Positions 11,634 to 22,856 are shown, counted from the stretch's first letter. The stretch is DNA of 64,000 bases from Sabellastarte sp. h YS-2021 (GCA_964017235.1 OZ024931.1:96428221-96492220), one strand, 5' to 3'. Notes: a model not told the origin generated them from the letters alone. Program-made: numbers and translations.

Positions 11634-12411
11634 TTTACCTAACATAATTATATGACTTATAACTCTCAAACTTGCATTTAGAGTATTTTGTTCCAATATG
11701 TTGTTTAGCTACTTTCTCCACAGCTACAACATGGTGAGTAGTTTGGAAGTGTATCTCCATAGCTAAGTGAGTAATAACTACTTTGTCAATTTTTAATGAT
11801 AACCATAATGAGTAAATGGCTTATATCTTCAAAAGTATTGCAGCTACACAATTTCTCTCAAATATGTTGTTCATGTACTTTTTTGTGAACTGTAACATAT
11901 TTAAGTTTCACAACTGTTGCTCAATGTACAAGTGAGTAATGGCTACTTTATTGCTACTTTTAGTGAAATTGTGAAAAATCACAAATATCTCGCAAACCGT
12001 AAGAGATGAGCAATTTCGAGCGAATTTTTGACCCACAGGGTAGTACAAGAGTATCCTATGCTAAGGGGAAAAATTTCAATTTTTGCTACTTTTGGCGGCT
12101 AATTTTGAGTGAATAATAGCACTTTTACCTAATATAATTATATGACTTATAACTCTGAAACTATTGCATTTAGAGTATTTTGTTCCAATATGTTGTTCAG
12201 CTACTTTCTCCACAGCTGCAACATGGTCAGTAGTTTGGAAGTGTATCTCCATAGCTAAGTGAGTAATAGCTACTTTGTCAATTTTTAATGATAACCATAA
12301 TGAGTAAATGGCTTATATCTTCAAAAGTATTGCAGCTACACAAATTCTCTCAAATATGTTGTTCATCTACTTTTTATAGAGTTGGACGCGCGCATGCACG
12401 TCAAACTCTAT
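11634..12411. repeat. Direct repeats of S2 type around one S1 unit, closing with a hairpin
   Basis: A block of about 250 bp (TTATATGACTTATAACTCT ... TCAAATATGTTGTTCAT) at 11,645-11,882 recurs almost unchanged at 12,135-12,373. Both contain the S2 signature of CAGCTACTTT and GTGAGTAATAGCTACTTT. Between them at about 11,980-12,115 is an S1 unit (CGCAAACCGTAAGAGATGAG, GACCCACAGGGTAGTACAAG, TTTTGGCGGC). The array ends at a hairpin, 12,376-12,411, with 13-bp arms ATAGAGTTGGACG / CGTCAAACTCTAT (one mismatch) and a 10-nt loop. The same two units recur across the window. Confidence 0.72.
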
Positions 12412-13352
12412 CATACTTTGTGTTTTTTGCGAGTCTTTGTCCTGGAATTTCTGGCGTTTCGAGTGCTTACTGATTGCCATTTTCAGTAGGTTTTGAATAA
12501 CTGTAATTAAAGGATCGTTCGATTTGTTGGCCATTCTTTCGTCACTTTATTAAAAATATGTAAACAAATTTCTTTTTTTGACATGCAAAGCACACTAACC
12601 TATTTAATTTAAATATAACCTTTTGAACTTAAATTATTGATAAGATCTATATGGGCCGGCTACAGCTAAAGACAATTCATCAAGGATGAATTTAATTCCG
12701 GATATGAAAGCTTGTATTTTTCATTGAAGGCTCTGGTCTTTGTAGATATCAGTAACCAACATCTTTTATATGAATTAATCATTTTATTTAACAACTGAAG
12801 TGGTGTAAATGCTTCAAAATATATGGATTTGTGTTCGAGTTTTGGGTACGGGTTGGCGGTCACTTCATCCATTATTTTCTTTGCAGTTTATTTGTTTCAC
12901 AATGACTAGCAGAAATCATGCGCAGACAACAATTTTACAATAACAGTGATTGCGCGATTCTTTGAGGATTTCATTGGATGAGCAATATAATTTATTTTTC
13001 CAATGACATAATTGGGATTTTGTGTACTTTTTCCACTGATTTTTGTACTTTCTCCATTGAATATATACTAAAACTCGGAAATTCACCTCTTTTCAACCCC
13101 GAAAAATGCCCCCGGAAATTGCAAGCTTGTCTTTTACATTGATTGGCCCAACCTTAGCAGTCTGAGTTTTGGTTGGCAAGCCTTCGTTGGGCTAACGTTG
13201 GCATGGGTAATTCAGCCACTGATGGGAATATATTTGAAGGGTAATTCAGCCACTGATTTGAATATGTTTCAAGTGTAATTATTCCATTCAATTTAAGAAA
13301 CTATATATTTTATCCGACACATACATATAGCAGCTAGTAGACCAAGGGTAGT
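12412..13352. other. Non-coding AT-rich sequence
   Basis: No gene or RNA is supported. A short GC-richer patch near 13,145-13,200 (TTGGCCCAACC ... GTTGGGCTAACGTTGGCA) resembles the TTGGCCCAACGTTGGC repeats of the element at 35,518-36,142, so a piece of that MITE family may be present. Confidence 0.4.
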
Positions 13353-13962
13353 CCAGTGGTGGCTACACCTCAACCCCAATTAATAACGTTTTGATTTAAT
13401 AACATATTTTTCACCTATACATATTATGGTTTGTTTACAGGGGAAACTTTCACTTCTGTTAACTTTTCTGTATAATTGTCAGATGATTTTATTGATTTGA
13501 TCTAAAATCCGGGTGAAAATTAGAAAATTCCCATCAGTGGCCCATCGATCATAGCTTATATACTACTCATATAGTTGGTGGGCTGCCAGTGGTAAACCTT
13601 AGAAGAAATTTGTGGCACAAGAGTGGGAAAAATAGAAATATATATTAATGCAGAGATGTAACATCTGTTTTTTAAAAATAACAGTGTCTCAGTGATATAC
13701 ACACACATAAAGTATCCAATTACTTTGTCATCTGTGGGCCACCGGTGGACTAACAGTATATGTACCATTCAGGCAGAAGGTGGACCACTGATGGACCACC
13801 AGTGGCAAATCTTACAATTGTTTTGTGTAATAAACTTCAGAACAACTACTTTTGGAAAGTAATTCACTTAAAGCAAATGAATTTAAGCCAAGACAGTCTC
13901 TTTTCAAGATCTGTCAAAACAAATGCAGTTCAGCAGAGCTTGAGGTGTAGCCACCAGAGGAC
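13353..13962. mobile_element. Possible MITE with 23-bp inverted ends
   Basis: GTCCAGTGGTGGCTACACCTC at 13,353-13,373 is mirrored by TTGAGGTGTAGCCACCAGAGG at 13,940-13,960, about 565 bp apart. Inside are several short GGCCCACnGGTGG/CCACCAGTGGC motifs also seen at 19,985-20,515. No open frame of note. The target duplication is not fixed, so a simple inverted duplication is the alternative. Confidence 0.5.
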
Positions 13963-14063
13963 CACCATTTTTTTTTTCTTTTGATGTGTTTATTTTTGAT
14001 GGATTAATTTGTTAATAACTTTGTTATATCATAGCTAATTTTTGCAATTATTTTTCCAGTCTA

Positions 14064-17000
14064 TTTTTTTTTTTTTTTTTTTTTTATTGTTCAAAATGCA
14101 GAGTTTACAAAGACATTGGTTGCAATGACTACATAGATTTCAGTTTACATAACAATCTATACAAATAGGTTTTTCCATAACTCCCATCTTTTATCAAATA
14201 TAATTTGCTGTGATTTAACATCAAAGAGCATTTTTTGCTCTGAAAATACTCTATATACTTCATTTTGAAGATTGAATATATTTAATCTTAGTTCTTTACG
14301 TGCACAACTGAAGATATATTTTTTTGTTAACAATATTACAAGATTTAAAGGCCAGTATTTATGGTCCATTTCATGAAATCCTAATAGTTTAATTGATTTT
14401 GAAAAGTTAATCGTTATTCCAGTTTTCATAAATATCCACTGCTTAATGTTGGACCATAGGTCCTGCACTTTATTGCACTCACAAAACAAGTGTATAATTG
14501 TTTCTGGGGAGCAGTGGCAGAATACACACAAATTATTATCAGTTAGTTTTAGCTTGTACAGATAATCCCTTGTTGGTAATATATCAAATAAAATCTTATA
14601 TTGTAGCCAAATTATGGAATTGTCCAACACAGACTTACAACAAGCTTTAAATACAAGTTTCCATGTTTGCTCATTATCTGATTCACCTAACAACTCTCCC
14701 CATTTAATTCTACACAAAGGAACAGTGTTGGAATAGGCATTGTTGCTAAACATTTTATATAGAGTTTTACATCCACCATTTCCACTAAGACATTTCAAGT
14801 GAAAAGGATAAATGGGTTGAGTGCTAGCAAAGGAACAATCTTTTTTGTTGGTTTCTATAAAGGTTTTAAGTAGTAATTTAATTCTGTAATAGTAAAAAGT
14901 ATTGATAGTAATTTTAAATATTCTTTCAATATCTTTTAATTTTAGTATTTCGCCGTTTGAGAGTAGTAGATCACCAACAAACAGAATTCCTTTTTCTGCC
15001 CACATAGGGTAATATAGATTTTCAGATGAAATGTGTGCATTGTACCAGAGACAAGATTGTACAATATCGCTGTTAGAATTAAGAGCTAGACTGTTTGTTA
15101 GGGAACTCCAATATTCAAATATCCTTTGCCAGAACGAATTTTGCACTTTTTGCTTTAAAATGATACCATAGTTACCACCAAATTTTGTTAGGTTATTTAA
15201 GTTTTTACAAGTTGATAAAAGCAGACTTCGCCACTGAGATTCCATTTGTATGAAAATTCTTTTGACCCAATTTGTTTTCAAGGCTTTCTCGAAATGATAT
15301 ATATTCACCATTGCTAATCCTCCATTGGAGAAATCCTGACAAATAGTTGTTCTTTTAATTTTATCGGGTTTATTATTCCACAAAAAGGAGTACAATAAAG
15401 AATTTACTTTGCTTAGGAAAGTTTCCGGTGTAGGCAGGGATGTCATTACATGTATACCTTTGGACAATACATTTGACTTGATAATACTAATTTTTCCAAA
15501 TGGTGTTAATTTTCTATTTTTCCATTTATTAATTTCACCATTCATTTTTTCATAAATTTTTGTATAATTGATTTCTTCCATTTTGTTTAAATCTGTCGAA
15601 AAATCCAATCCTAATAGAGTAAATTCCGTACTTCCCCAGTCTAACTTAACAGATACATTTAATTTTTCTTTAGACAGTCTTTTTTTGCCTATCCATATTA
15701 CTTTTGTTTTTTCTTTATTCATTTTGAGGCCAGAATAATTTCCATAGATTTCAAGAATATTTAGTGCCGCCTGAAGAGAGGGTTGAGAACCATCCAAAAT
15801 AAGTGTAGTATCATCTGCAAACTGCGTTAATTTAAACTCTATGCCATTAATTTTAAAGCCCCTTATATTCTGACTTTGGTTTACTAATAAAGATAATATT
15901 TCTGCAGCTAACAAGAAAAGATATGATGATATGGGGTCTCCTTGTCTGCAGCCTCGCCCTATTGTAATTTTGGGTGACAGTTTGCCACACTGGAGTACAT
16001 ATGCCTCTATATTGTTGTTAAACATCTTAATCCATTTTATGAAGCTCTGACTAAAACCAAAGAATAGCAAGGTATTGTATAAAAAATTCCAGGATATCGA
16101 ATCAAATGCCTTTTCAAAGTCAATGAGCATTAGCATACCTGCTATTTTTTTATTTTCTGCAATATGCATTAAATCATAAATTAGTCTAGTATTGTCACTA
16201 ATCTGTCTACCAGATAGGAAGCCTGTTTGGGTGTTAGATATAATAGTATCTAGAGTGTTTCGTAGTCTATTCGCAATTACGCCGGACATGAGTTTATAAA
16301 TAGAGCTTAATAGTGAAATTGGGCGCCAGTTTTTCAGAAGTTTTCGGTCCTTGTTCCCTTTAGGGAGGCATGTTATGATACATGTACGCATCGATTGAGA
16401 CATAAGGCCTTTGTCATAACTTGCATTTATTGCATTATGAATAACATATTTTAATCTTCCCCAAAAGACTTTTAAGAATTCTGATGTTATACCATCAATT
16501 CCAGGCGTTTTGTTGTTCTTCATTTTTTTCAAAACATCAGATAATTCTTTTACATTTATTTTTTCACCCAGGTTTTCAGAACAATTCTTTTTTATTTGTG
16601 CATTCTCAAAAGTTGTAAATAGGTCTATATTTGCAAGTTGGTTGTCATTGTTCTTGAACAGTCTTTGATAGTATTGACCGACACATTTTAAAATTTCTTC
16701 CTGGTGCAATACCTGTGAGCCATTTTCTAACTGCACAGACCTGATAGTTTTTGCTAAGAAATTCTTCTTCTCCAAATTACAAAAATATTTGGAGGGTTTT
16801 TCACCCTCACTGAGCCACTGTATTCTTGATCTTACAAGTTCTCCTTTAAGTCTTGATTTTCTAATTTGTTCAAGTTCAACTTTTTTGTCCTCGAGTAGGT
16901 CTAAATGGGTGTCTAAAGAAGAAGTTCTTTCCAAGTGTTCAATATCTTGTATGAGTTCTTCTTCCTTTAAATTTGTTTTCTGTTTCAATCTTGAAGAAAA

Positions 17001-17990
17001 TTTTATTGTTTCACCCCGGATATGCATAATAAGGAGTTCAAGAAATGTATCCCAGTCTATAGTAAGTGTAATGTTACCATAGTTACAGTAGTTTGCTACA
17101 AATTTGTTATTATAAACAGGTATGGCATATTTAATAACCTCTTCTTCTATAATCTTGTTTACTAGTGTTAAATATTCCTTGTCTTTTAAAAGGCTGTTGT
17201 TGAACTTCCATAAACCTTTTCCCCTGATAAATTTATTTAGAATTATTTCAAGTTCTATTATTGAATGATCAGAACGGTATCCTGCTTTTATATTACAAGA
17301 TTTTATTATATTTGACATCTGATTAGATATAAGAAAATAATCAAGACGTGCTTGTTTTATTGGGTTTCTTTTTCGCCAAGTATACCTTCTGGTTTGAGGA
17401 TAGTTTTGTCTAAATATATCAATTAGATCTTCGCTATCAATCATATTTTGCACTGCCGTACGTGCTTTAGGGTTGTTTATGTACAGATAGTTATAAGTAT
17501 CAAGTTCAGGATTTAATACCATGTTAAAGTCCCCGCAGACAATGGAATAATCGGCGCTGTTTTGTTCTAAGATATCCTGTATGTTTTGAAAGAAGTTTGG
17601 ATTGTCACTGTTTGGGCCGTATATTGTGATAAGATTTAGAAACATTGTATCTAGCTTCAGCTTAATATACAAATAATTTCCATCTAAATCTTTATGGCAA
17701 TTAAGTACTTTATATTCAAAATTGTTACCAATCAGTATTGCTACCCCACGTGCATTAGATTTTATCCCATGTATGAAACACTCTCCTCCCCACATTTCTC
17801 TAATATCTTGAATGTCCTTTTTAATTAAGTGTGTGTCCTGAAGACAAACAATGTGATAATTTTTATCTTTAAAAAATGAAATTACATCTCTTCTTTTTTC
17901 TTTACCTTGCAATCCCTGACAGTTTGCAGATGATACTTTAAGGCTATTTACTATTTGACTCATTTATGAATTGAGAAACCCCCCCCACAG
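14064..17990 (-). mobile_element. L1/Tx1-type LINE with poly(A) tail, lacking ORF1
   Basis: A non-LTR retrotransposon on the minus strand. Its 3' end is a run of 22 T on the plus strand at 14,064-14,085 (poly(A) on the minus strand), about 70 bp after the ORF2 stop. The coding part is one intact ORF2. Upstream of the ORF2 start no CCHC or coiled-coil ORF1 is found in the 1.5 kb to 19.5 kb, so the copy is probably 5'-truncated near 17,990. The target duplication could not be found. A single poly(A) tract and a completely open frame suggest a recent insertion. Confidence 0.78.
14157..17963 (-). CDS. L1/Tx1-type LINE ORF2: AP endonuclease plus reverse transcriptase, intact
   Basis: A single 1268-residue frame from the ATG at 17,963. 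Residues 1-240 are an AP endonuclease: SANCQG (N14), LQDTHL (about 42-46, Asp where many relatives have Glu), TIYGPN (114-118), GDFNMV (144-149), RLDYFL (206-211) and SDHSIIEL (231-238). The RT covers about 480-780: NWRPISLLSSIYKL, LIDFEKAFDSI (first Asp about 615), GCRQGDPISSYLF and FADD at about 715-718. No RNase H follows; the C-terminus has a Cys/His cluster (CVFCHCSPETIIHLFCEC). The enzyme nicks target DNA and copies the RNA from the nick. No frame break is present, unlike every other retroelement in the window, so it may be a source of the activity that moved the retroposed 2.6-kb insert and the SINE. That link is inference. Confidence 0.93.
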   Translation of the reverse strand: MSQIVNSLKVSSANCQGLQGKEKRRDVISFFKDKNYHIVCLQDTHLIKKDIQDIREMWGGECFIHGIKSNARGVAILIGNNFEYKVLNCHKDLDGNYLYIKLKLDTMFLNLITIYGPNSDNPNFFQNIQDILEQNSADYSIVCGDFNMVLNPELDTYNYLYINNPKARTAVQNMIDSEDLIDIFRQNYPQTRRYTWRKRNPIKQARLDYFLISNQMSNIIKSCNIKAGYRSDHSIIELEIILNKFIRGKGLWKFNNSLLKDKEYLTLVNKIIEEEVIKYAIPVYNNKFVANYCNYGNITLTIDWDTFLELLIMHIRGETIKFSSRLKQKTNLKEEELIQDIEHLERTSSLDTHLDLLEDKKVELEQIRKSRLKGELVRSRIQWLSEGEKPSKYFCNLEKKNFLAKTIRSVQLENGSQVLHQEEILKCVGQYYQRLFKNNDNQLANIDLFTTFENAQIKKNCSENLGEKINVKELSDVLKKMKNNKTPGIDGITSEFLKVFWGRLKYVIHNAINASYDKGLMSQSMRTCIITCLPKGNKDRKLLKNWRPISLLSSIYKLMSGVIANRLRNTLDTIISNTQTGFLSGRQISDNTRLIYDLMHIAENKKIAGMLMLIDFEKAFDSISWNFLYNTLLFFGFSQSFIKWIKMFNNNIEAYVLQCGKLSPKITIGRGCRQGDPISSYLFLLAAEILSLLVNQSQNIRGFKINGIEFKLTQFADDTTLILDGSQPSLQAALNILEIYGNYSGLKMNKEKTKVIWIGKKRLSKEKLNVSVKLDWGSTEFTLLGLDFSTDLNKMEEINYTKIYEKMNGEINKWKNRKLTPFGKISIIKSNVLSKGIHVMTSLPTPETFLSKVNSLLYSFLWNNKPDKIKRTTICQDFSNGGLAMVNIYHFEKALKTNWVKRIFIQMESQWRSLLLSTCKNLNNLTKFGGNYGIILKQKVQNSFWQRIFEYWSSLTNSLALNSNSDIVQSCLWYNAHISSENLYYPMWAEKGILFVGDLLLSNGEILKLKDIERIFKITINTFYYYRIKLLLKTFIETNKKDCSFASTQPIYPFHLKCLSGNGGCKTLYKMFSNNAYSNTVPLCRIKWGELLGESDNEQTWKLVFKACCKSVLDNSIIWLQYKILFDILPTRDYLYKLKLTDNNLCVFCHCSPETIIHLFCECNKVQDLWSNIKQWIFMKTGITINFSKSIKLLGFHEMDHKYWPLNLVILLTKKYIFSCARKELRLNIFNLQNEVYRVFSEQKMLFDVKSQQIIFDKRWELWKNLFV

Positions 17991-18562
17991 GCAAGAAGTG
18001 AACTACCAAATATAATAGAGTCATGTTGGGAAATTGGGAATAATAAGTTGTGCATACAATCTTGTAAAAACTTTTTACATTAAAATATTTGTGGACATAG
18101 ATAGAGAGCACATTTAAAGTCATACAGTGTATATACAACATAAAGTCAGTAAACACAAACAAATACTCAACTCTGAACACAGAACCAGTTAAACAAAAAA
18201 TTAGACAGAAAAGAAAAACAAAAACATGCATAGTTAAAAAAAAAGAGTTTGACATGGAGGTCTGTGAAGGAATGTTCACATTTTAAATATTCAGTGGAGA
18301 ATAATTTATTTTATTTTCCACAGAAAGTCTTATTATATGTTTGATCTTCCTTAAAAAATAAAAAATTAACAGGTACAAACCATGTAACATAAAAAAGACA
18401 GTCAGGGGTGTTGCACAGGCAGCAATAAGGTTAGCAACTGCTGTAATTAAATTTACAAACAAGGAAAGAAATGTTAGGTCACCCAGTTAGGTACCATAAA
18501 TTTGTTAGACATACTAAGAAATGTAAATCTTGTAATCTAGGTTACATAATTGTATCTATTCT
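17991..18562. other. AT-rich non-coding stretch upstream of the LINE
   Basis: No credible gene or ORF1 of the LINE is visible. It may be residual 5' untranslated sequence or host DNA. Confidence 0.4.
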
Positions 18563-19165
18563 ATAAACAAACGAACGGATGGAATTACACTAATTTCGAA
18601 AGCAACTTATCTATGATGGTGATCTATATCCCTGCAAAGTTTGAATTTGATTGGACAAAGCATTTTTGAGTTAGAGTCCAAAATTGGAGATGTTAGCGGA
18701 CAGACAAACGAACAGACGGATTTACACCAATTTCAAAAATAACTTCGCTATGATATGACTGTGATCTATCTCCCTGACAAGTTTAAATTCGACTGGACAA
18801 AATGTTTTCAAGTTATAGTCTGGAGACAGAAATGTTGATGGACAGACATGGACAAACCAAATGAATGGAATTTGACCAATTTAAAAAGCAACTTAGGAAT
18901 GATGATGATCTATTTTCCTGTCAAGTTTGAATTTGATTGGACAAAGCTTTTTCGAATTACAGTCCGGAAACGAAAATGTTGATGGACAGACAGAAAACTA
19001 GCAAACAAAGGGACAGAATTACACCAATTTCAAGAACAACCTAGCTATGATGGTGATCTATCTCCCTGTCGAGTTTGAATTCGATTGGACAAAGTATTTT
19101 CAAGTTAGAGTCCGAAAGCAAAAATATTGACGGATAGACAGACAGACGGACGTCAAACACATCAA
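18563..19165. repeat. Tandem repeat, about four units of 142-147 bp
   Basis: Units begin near 18,574, 18,716, 18,863 and 19,009. Each holds ACACCAATTTCAAAAGCAAC, GATGGTGATCTATCTCCCTG, AAGTTTGAATTTGATTGGAC and a GGACAGACAGACGGA spacer. The units have diverged by many substitutions and small indels. Non-coding; the GACAGACGGACG spacer is itself a simple-sequence run. Confidence 0.8.
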
Positions 19166-19538
19166 TCTAATATGCAGGTTACATATAACCAAAAGTAGCT
19201 GGGAGTTCAATTTCTAGATATATATTACAACCATATTACAAAATTCAAAATAAAAACTTCAACAGCCTAAATAGATTATAGAAAAGTCTTTATAATAATT
19301 ATGTAATAATTATTAGCTGTAAAAAGTTCTTCCAGTACCAATTACACTGTGTTTCTCGACGTAGCATTTCAAGAAATAAAGTTGATTATCAGAAGTATTA
19401 TAATGTTTTTGTAACTGCTGTACAATGTTCCATTGTATTATCTTACATTCGCAAATCTCTATTAGAATTCATAAAGTATGTAACATAGGAAAATAGATTT
19501 GTTTAATAAAAACTGTTTGGTTATAAGATATTATCACA

Positions 19539-19910
19539 CTAGTCCATAGGAAGAGCTTCATGAGCTACTTGTCTGATAATGTCGAATCTTTGTTTTCCTA
19601 GATTTTGTCCCCCGTGTTTGCGAGTTACTATCAATATTCCATCATTGATGCCTTTATCCTGTAAGAGTTCCATAAGTATCTGACTGGCACTCCACTCTCC
19701 ATCGTCATCATGTCCCGACACTGTTTGACCATTTTCATCTAGGAATCTATACGCATAGATGATGTGATCACTTTTTGCAGTATCACCTTGGTAACATGAT
19801 CTCAGTACTTGACTTGCCTCCACCATTGGTCCACCAACTAAGTATAACTCTAACAGGTCATAGTTGGATGTGTCAGATAAAAAAAATTCTGCGATAGTTT
19901 TAGGTTTCAT
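19539..19910 (-). CDS. UPF0029/IMPACT N-terminal-like domain protein (possible terminal exon)
   Basis: A 123-residue frame from the ATG at 19,910. Residues from about 47 read SDHIIYAYRFLDENGQTVSG, HDDDGEWSASQILMELLQ, ILIVTRKHGGQNLGKQRFDII. This is the pattern of the UPF0029 (YigZ/IMPACT N-terminal) fold: a YAYR strand, a DDDGEW turn and a GG..LG..RF motif. The family includes eukaryotic IMPACT, which binds GCN1 and damps GCN2 signalling, but this ORF has no RWD domain, so the same role should not be assumed. The sequence is unbroken and unlike its transposon neighbours, which suggests a host gene. An AG near codon 7 (ACTATCGCAG) could be a splice acceptor, so it may be a last exon rather than a whole gene. 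A retrocopy is also possible. Confidence 0.65.
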   Translation of the reverse strand: MKPKTIAEFFLSDTSNYDLLELYLVGGPMVEASQVLRSCYQGDTAKSDHIIYAYRFLDENGQTVSGHDDDGEWSASQILMELLQDKGINDGILIVTRKHGGQNLGKQRFDIIRQVAHEALPMD

Positions 19911-19979
19911 CAAAAAACAAAATTATATCAAAAGGAAAAAATGAAAGTATCTTTCTTTAACCTTCACTAAAAAAAAAAT

Positions 19980-20515
19980 ATTTGCCACCAGTGGCCTACT
20001 GGCTGCCCATCATGGGCTCTGTACTACTTATGTAGTGGATGGACCATTGATGGACCACCTGTGGCAAATATATAAGCAAGTAATATATAAAGTAATAAAG
20101 TGGAGGAAAGACTGACTGAGCAAAATGAAGGAGTACAGAATAAGTTTGTTATATAAATGACATTAACTTATGTTAAGTGTAAGGAAATGCACATTTTATC
20201 TAATTTTTCCCGGAATTTTACACCAGTGGGCATAGGCTGGTCTCTGAGCTACAGCCACTGACTTTGGTATTTGGTGGGCCAACAGTGGGCCAGGCAGTAT
20301 ATTTACATTTTAAATAATATGTTTTTAACATTGAATATTGTTAAATAATATGTCAGAAAACAGTAATTGAGGTTGCTTTTGAAGTTGTTTATAATGCTTT
20401 AAAAATTTTGAAGAAAATGCAGTCAGTGGTCCAGCAGTGGCTCAGTGGTGGCCCACTAGCTATATTTTGCCACCCATAGCCAATGGTGGCCCACTAGGGT
20501 CGTGCTACCTGGGGT
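19980..20515. repeat. Repeat rich in GGCCCACTGGTGG motifs
   Basis: The left end (TTTGCCACCAGTGGCCTACT near 19,981) and the right end (TGGCCCACTAGGGTCG near 20,490) carry related inverted motifs, with more copies inside. Its motifs are shared with 13,353-13,962, so both may be members of one MITE family. No open frame of interest. It runs straight into S1 units at 20,516. Confidence 0.5.
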
Positions 20516-20920
20516 AGTACAAGATTATCCTATACAAAGGGGAAAAATTTCAATTTTTGCCACTTTTGGCGGCCATCTTGGATTTTAGCGGAAAATGAAA
20601 AAATGTGAATATCTTCGAATAGAGATAGTGATTTGGAACAAACTTTTTGACCCGCAGGTTAGTACAAGATTGTCCTATGCAAAGGGGAAATATTTCAGAT
20701 TTCGCCACTTTTGGCGGCCATCTTGGATTTTTAGCGGAAAATAAAACATTGAAAATATCTTCGAAATGGAAAGAGATAGAGCGATTTCGAGCAAATTTTT
20801 GACCTGCAGGGTAGTACAACAGTATTCTGTACCTGGGGGAAAAATTTCAGTTTTCATCACTTTTGGCGGCCATCTTGGATTTTAGCGGAAAATGACAAAT
20901 TGTGAATATCTCAATAAAGG
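20516..20920. repeat. S1 satellite-like array, about 2.7 units
   Basis: Units start at GTAGTACAAGATTATCC (20,516), TTAGTACAAGATTGTCC (20,659) and GTAGTACAACAGTATTC (20,811), so the period is about 143-152 bp. Each has CAATTTTTGCCACTTTTGGC followed by GGCCATCTTGGATTTTAGCGG and an ATATCTTCGAA...GAGATAG segment. Open frames through it are by-products of the period. Confidence 0.8.
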
Positions 20921-21434
20921 TATTTCTTCCCCTTTAATGCTCGGCGGGAGATACACACCGTGGCAGTGGTCTTGTTTTTCAAGAGTCTTTTAAGATATAC
21001 AGGGTTAATTCTAATATCAAAAAGTAAAGTTGGAAACATAAGATGATTAATCATGTTACTAAAGTAAAAACCAAACCTGCTTTCTTTGAAGCTTTGCAAT
21101 ACAAGAATACTAATGAGAAAAGAAAGGTAAGTATTAACATATAAAGTGAAGCATTTTATTGAGAATGTCTTATAAGCATTCACTCAAGATATATCACAAA
21201 TATATATCAATGAACAAGCTAAATACTATTTTCCTTCAGTGGATATGCAATCATTTTCACAACTGATTTTTTTGAGGGTTTAAGAAAGTTACAAGTTAAT
21301 TACATAAGATGAATAAATATATTACAAAAGTGAAAACCAAATGTGCTATCTTTAAAGCAGCTTTGTAGTATAAGAGTACCAGTAACATAACAAATATAAG
21401 TGTTACAATAATACTTATGCTTAGGTATTATTAG
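20921..21434. other. Unassigned AT-rich sequence
   Basis: No supported gene or repeat. It separates the S1 array from DIRS copy A. Confidence 0.4.
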
Positions 21435-22856
21435 GTCACTTGTTGCAGATCAATTGATTCTCTGCCCAGGCTCACCAGTGTCCCAGTGGGTGCTCCAGAT
21501 CAGCCTAGTTTGGGAGATATGAGAAGCCCTAGGGGCTGGCCCCAAGGTCAGAAGTATCCTCATGGAAGACCACACTCTTCTGTTTTGGATCCGACCAAAT
21601 TGATCAGATCACTGACCTTCATAAGTGGCCATGTACATTCTCTCTGGAACAGATACCTGATTGAGGCATGACGTGCGTTTTCAAGGAATGCAGTAGCACT
21701 GGTCAGACCTCAGAACTCCTAGGCTTCTTAAGTCGACTTTCCTTAGTACCAAACCCAACAATTGGTCTATCCCCAGCACCCGTGGATGTTACAGTGCTAA
21801 CCAAGGAAATGAATCTGAGTCTTACACGAGGGTATAAGGACCCACCAACCTGTCTCCTAAGGTTGGCTAGTGAACTTGGAGAAATCAGAACTGGGCCCCA
21901 AACAGGTCTTTGACTTTGTACGTTGCCAGTTCGACCTCAGATGTGGCCGACTCCGGCTCACACTGGATTGGTGGCAGACTCTTCAACAGAGAATACTGAA
22001 CTATCCCAACTGGCCTGTCCGGTGGCACTTCATGTCCTTGATAGGTCTGTTAACAGCCACAGTAAAGCAAGTTCACCTTGGCCTCGCCATATTAGACACA
22101 TTCAGTGGCATCTCACAAACAGCTGAAGGGTACCAGACACTAAAACAAGTGATCCCTATCCCCAATTCTCTACATCCCATCTAAATGGTGACTGGAGGAA
22201 GACAATATGCTTCAAGGTCAACCATTGCACTCATTTAAACATACTCTGCAAATCTTTACAGACACATTAAAAAAAGAAGGGTGGGGCGCTCACTTAAATG
22301 AGCATATAGCAAGGGGAACCTGGTCCCTTCCAGAAGGCAAGCTGCTTATCAAATACATAGAACTGAAAGTGATCTTCTTGGCCCTGAAAGAGTTCTAAGA
22401 CCACTGTTCAGACAAGATTGTTTTTGTAGCAACCGACAACACCACAGTGGTGTCATACATGAACAAAGAAGGAGGCATGAGGTTGGTGTGTTACCCTTTT
22501 GTGGAGAATCCTGACCTGGTGTTCCAGGAAACAGGTGACTCAAAGCCCGACACATTCCAGGCCAGCTGAATGTGGTAGCAAACAAGCCTTCCAGGCTAGG
22601 CCAGACGTGGTCTCTCCTTCCAGAGGTCTTCCAGTCAATATGCAGCAGGTGGCACCAGTCTTTAATAGATCTATTTGCCACGAGGTTCAACAAGAAGTTA
22701 CCTCTGTTTGTGTCACCAGTACCATACCCCCTGGACATAGCAGTGGATGCAATCAGCCTGCCATGGGAGAATCGGGATGCATATGCCTTTTCACCAGCAA
22801 CCATCTTGGGCAAAGTGGTGACGAAGCTGCAGGACTACCCATTGAAGAGAATCATT

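Noticed and set aside
18563-19165. CRISPR-like array
   Set aside because: Units of 140-plus bp with no unique spacers of even size; this is an ordinary tandem repeat.
20516-20920. Small proteins encoded in the S1 arrays (repeated NFRIFAKN / GRHFWQDK-type peptides)
   Set aside because: Frames follow the satellite period, differ between units and contain frequent stops; the DNA unit rather than the peptide is conserved.
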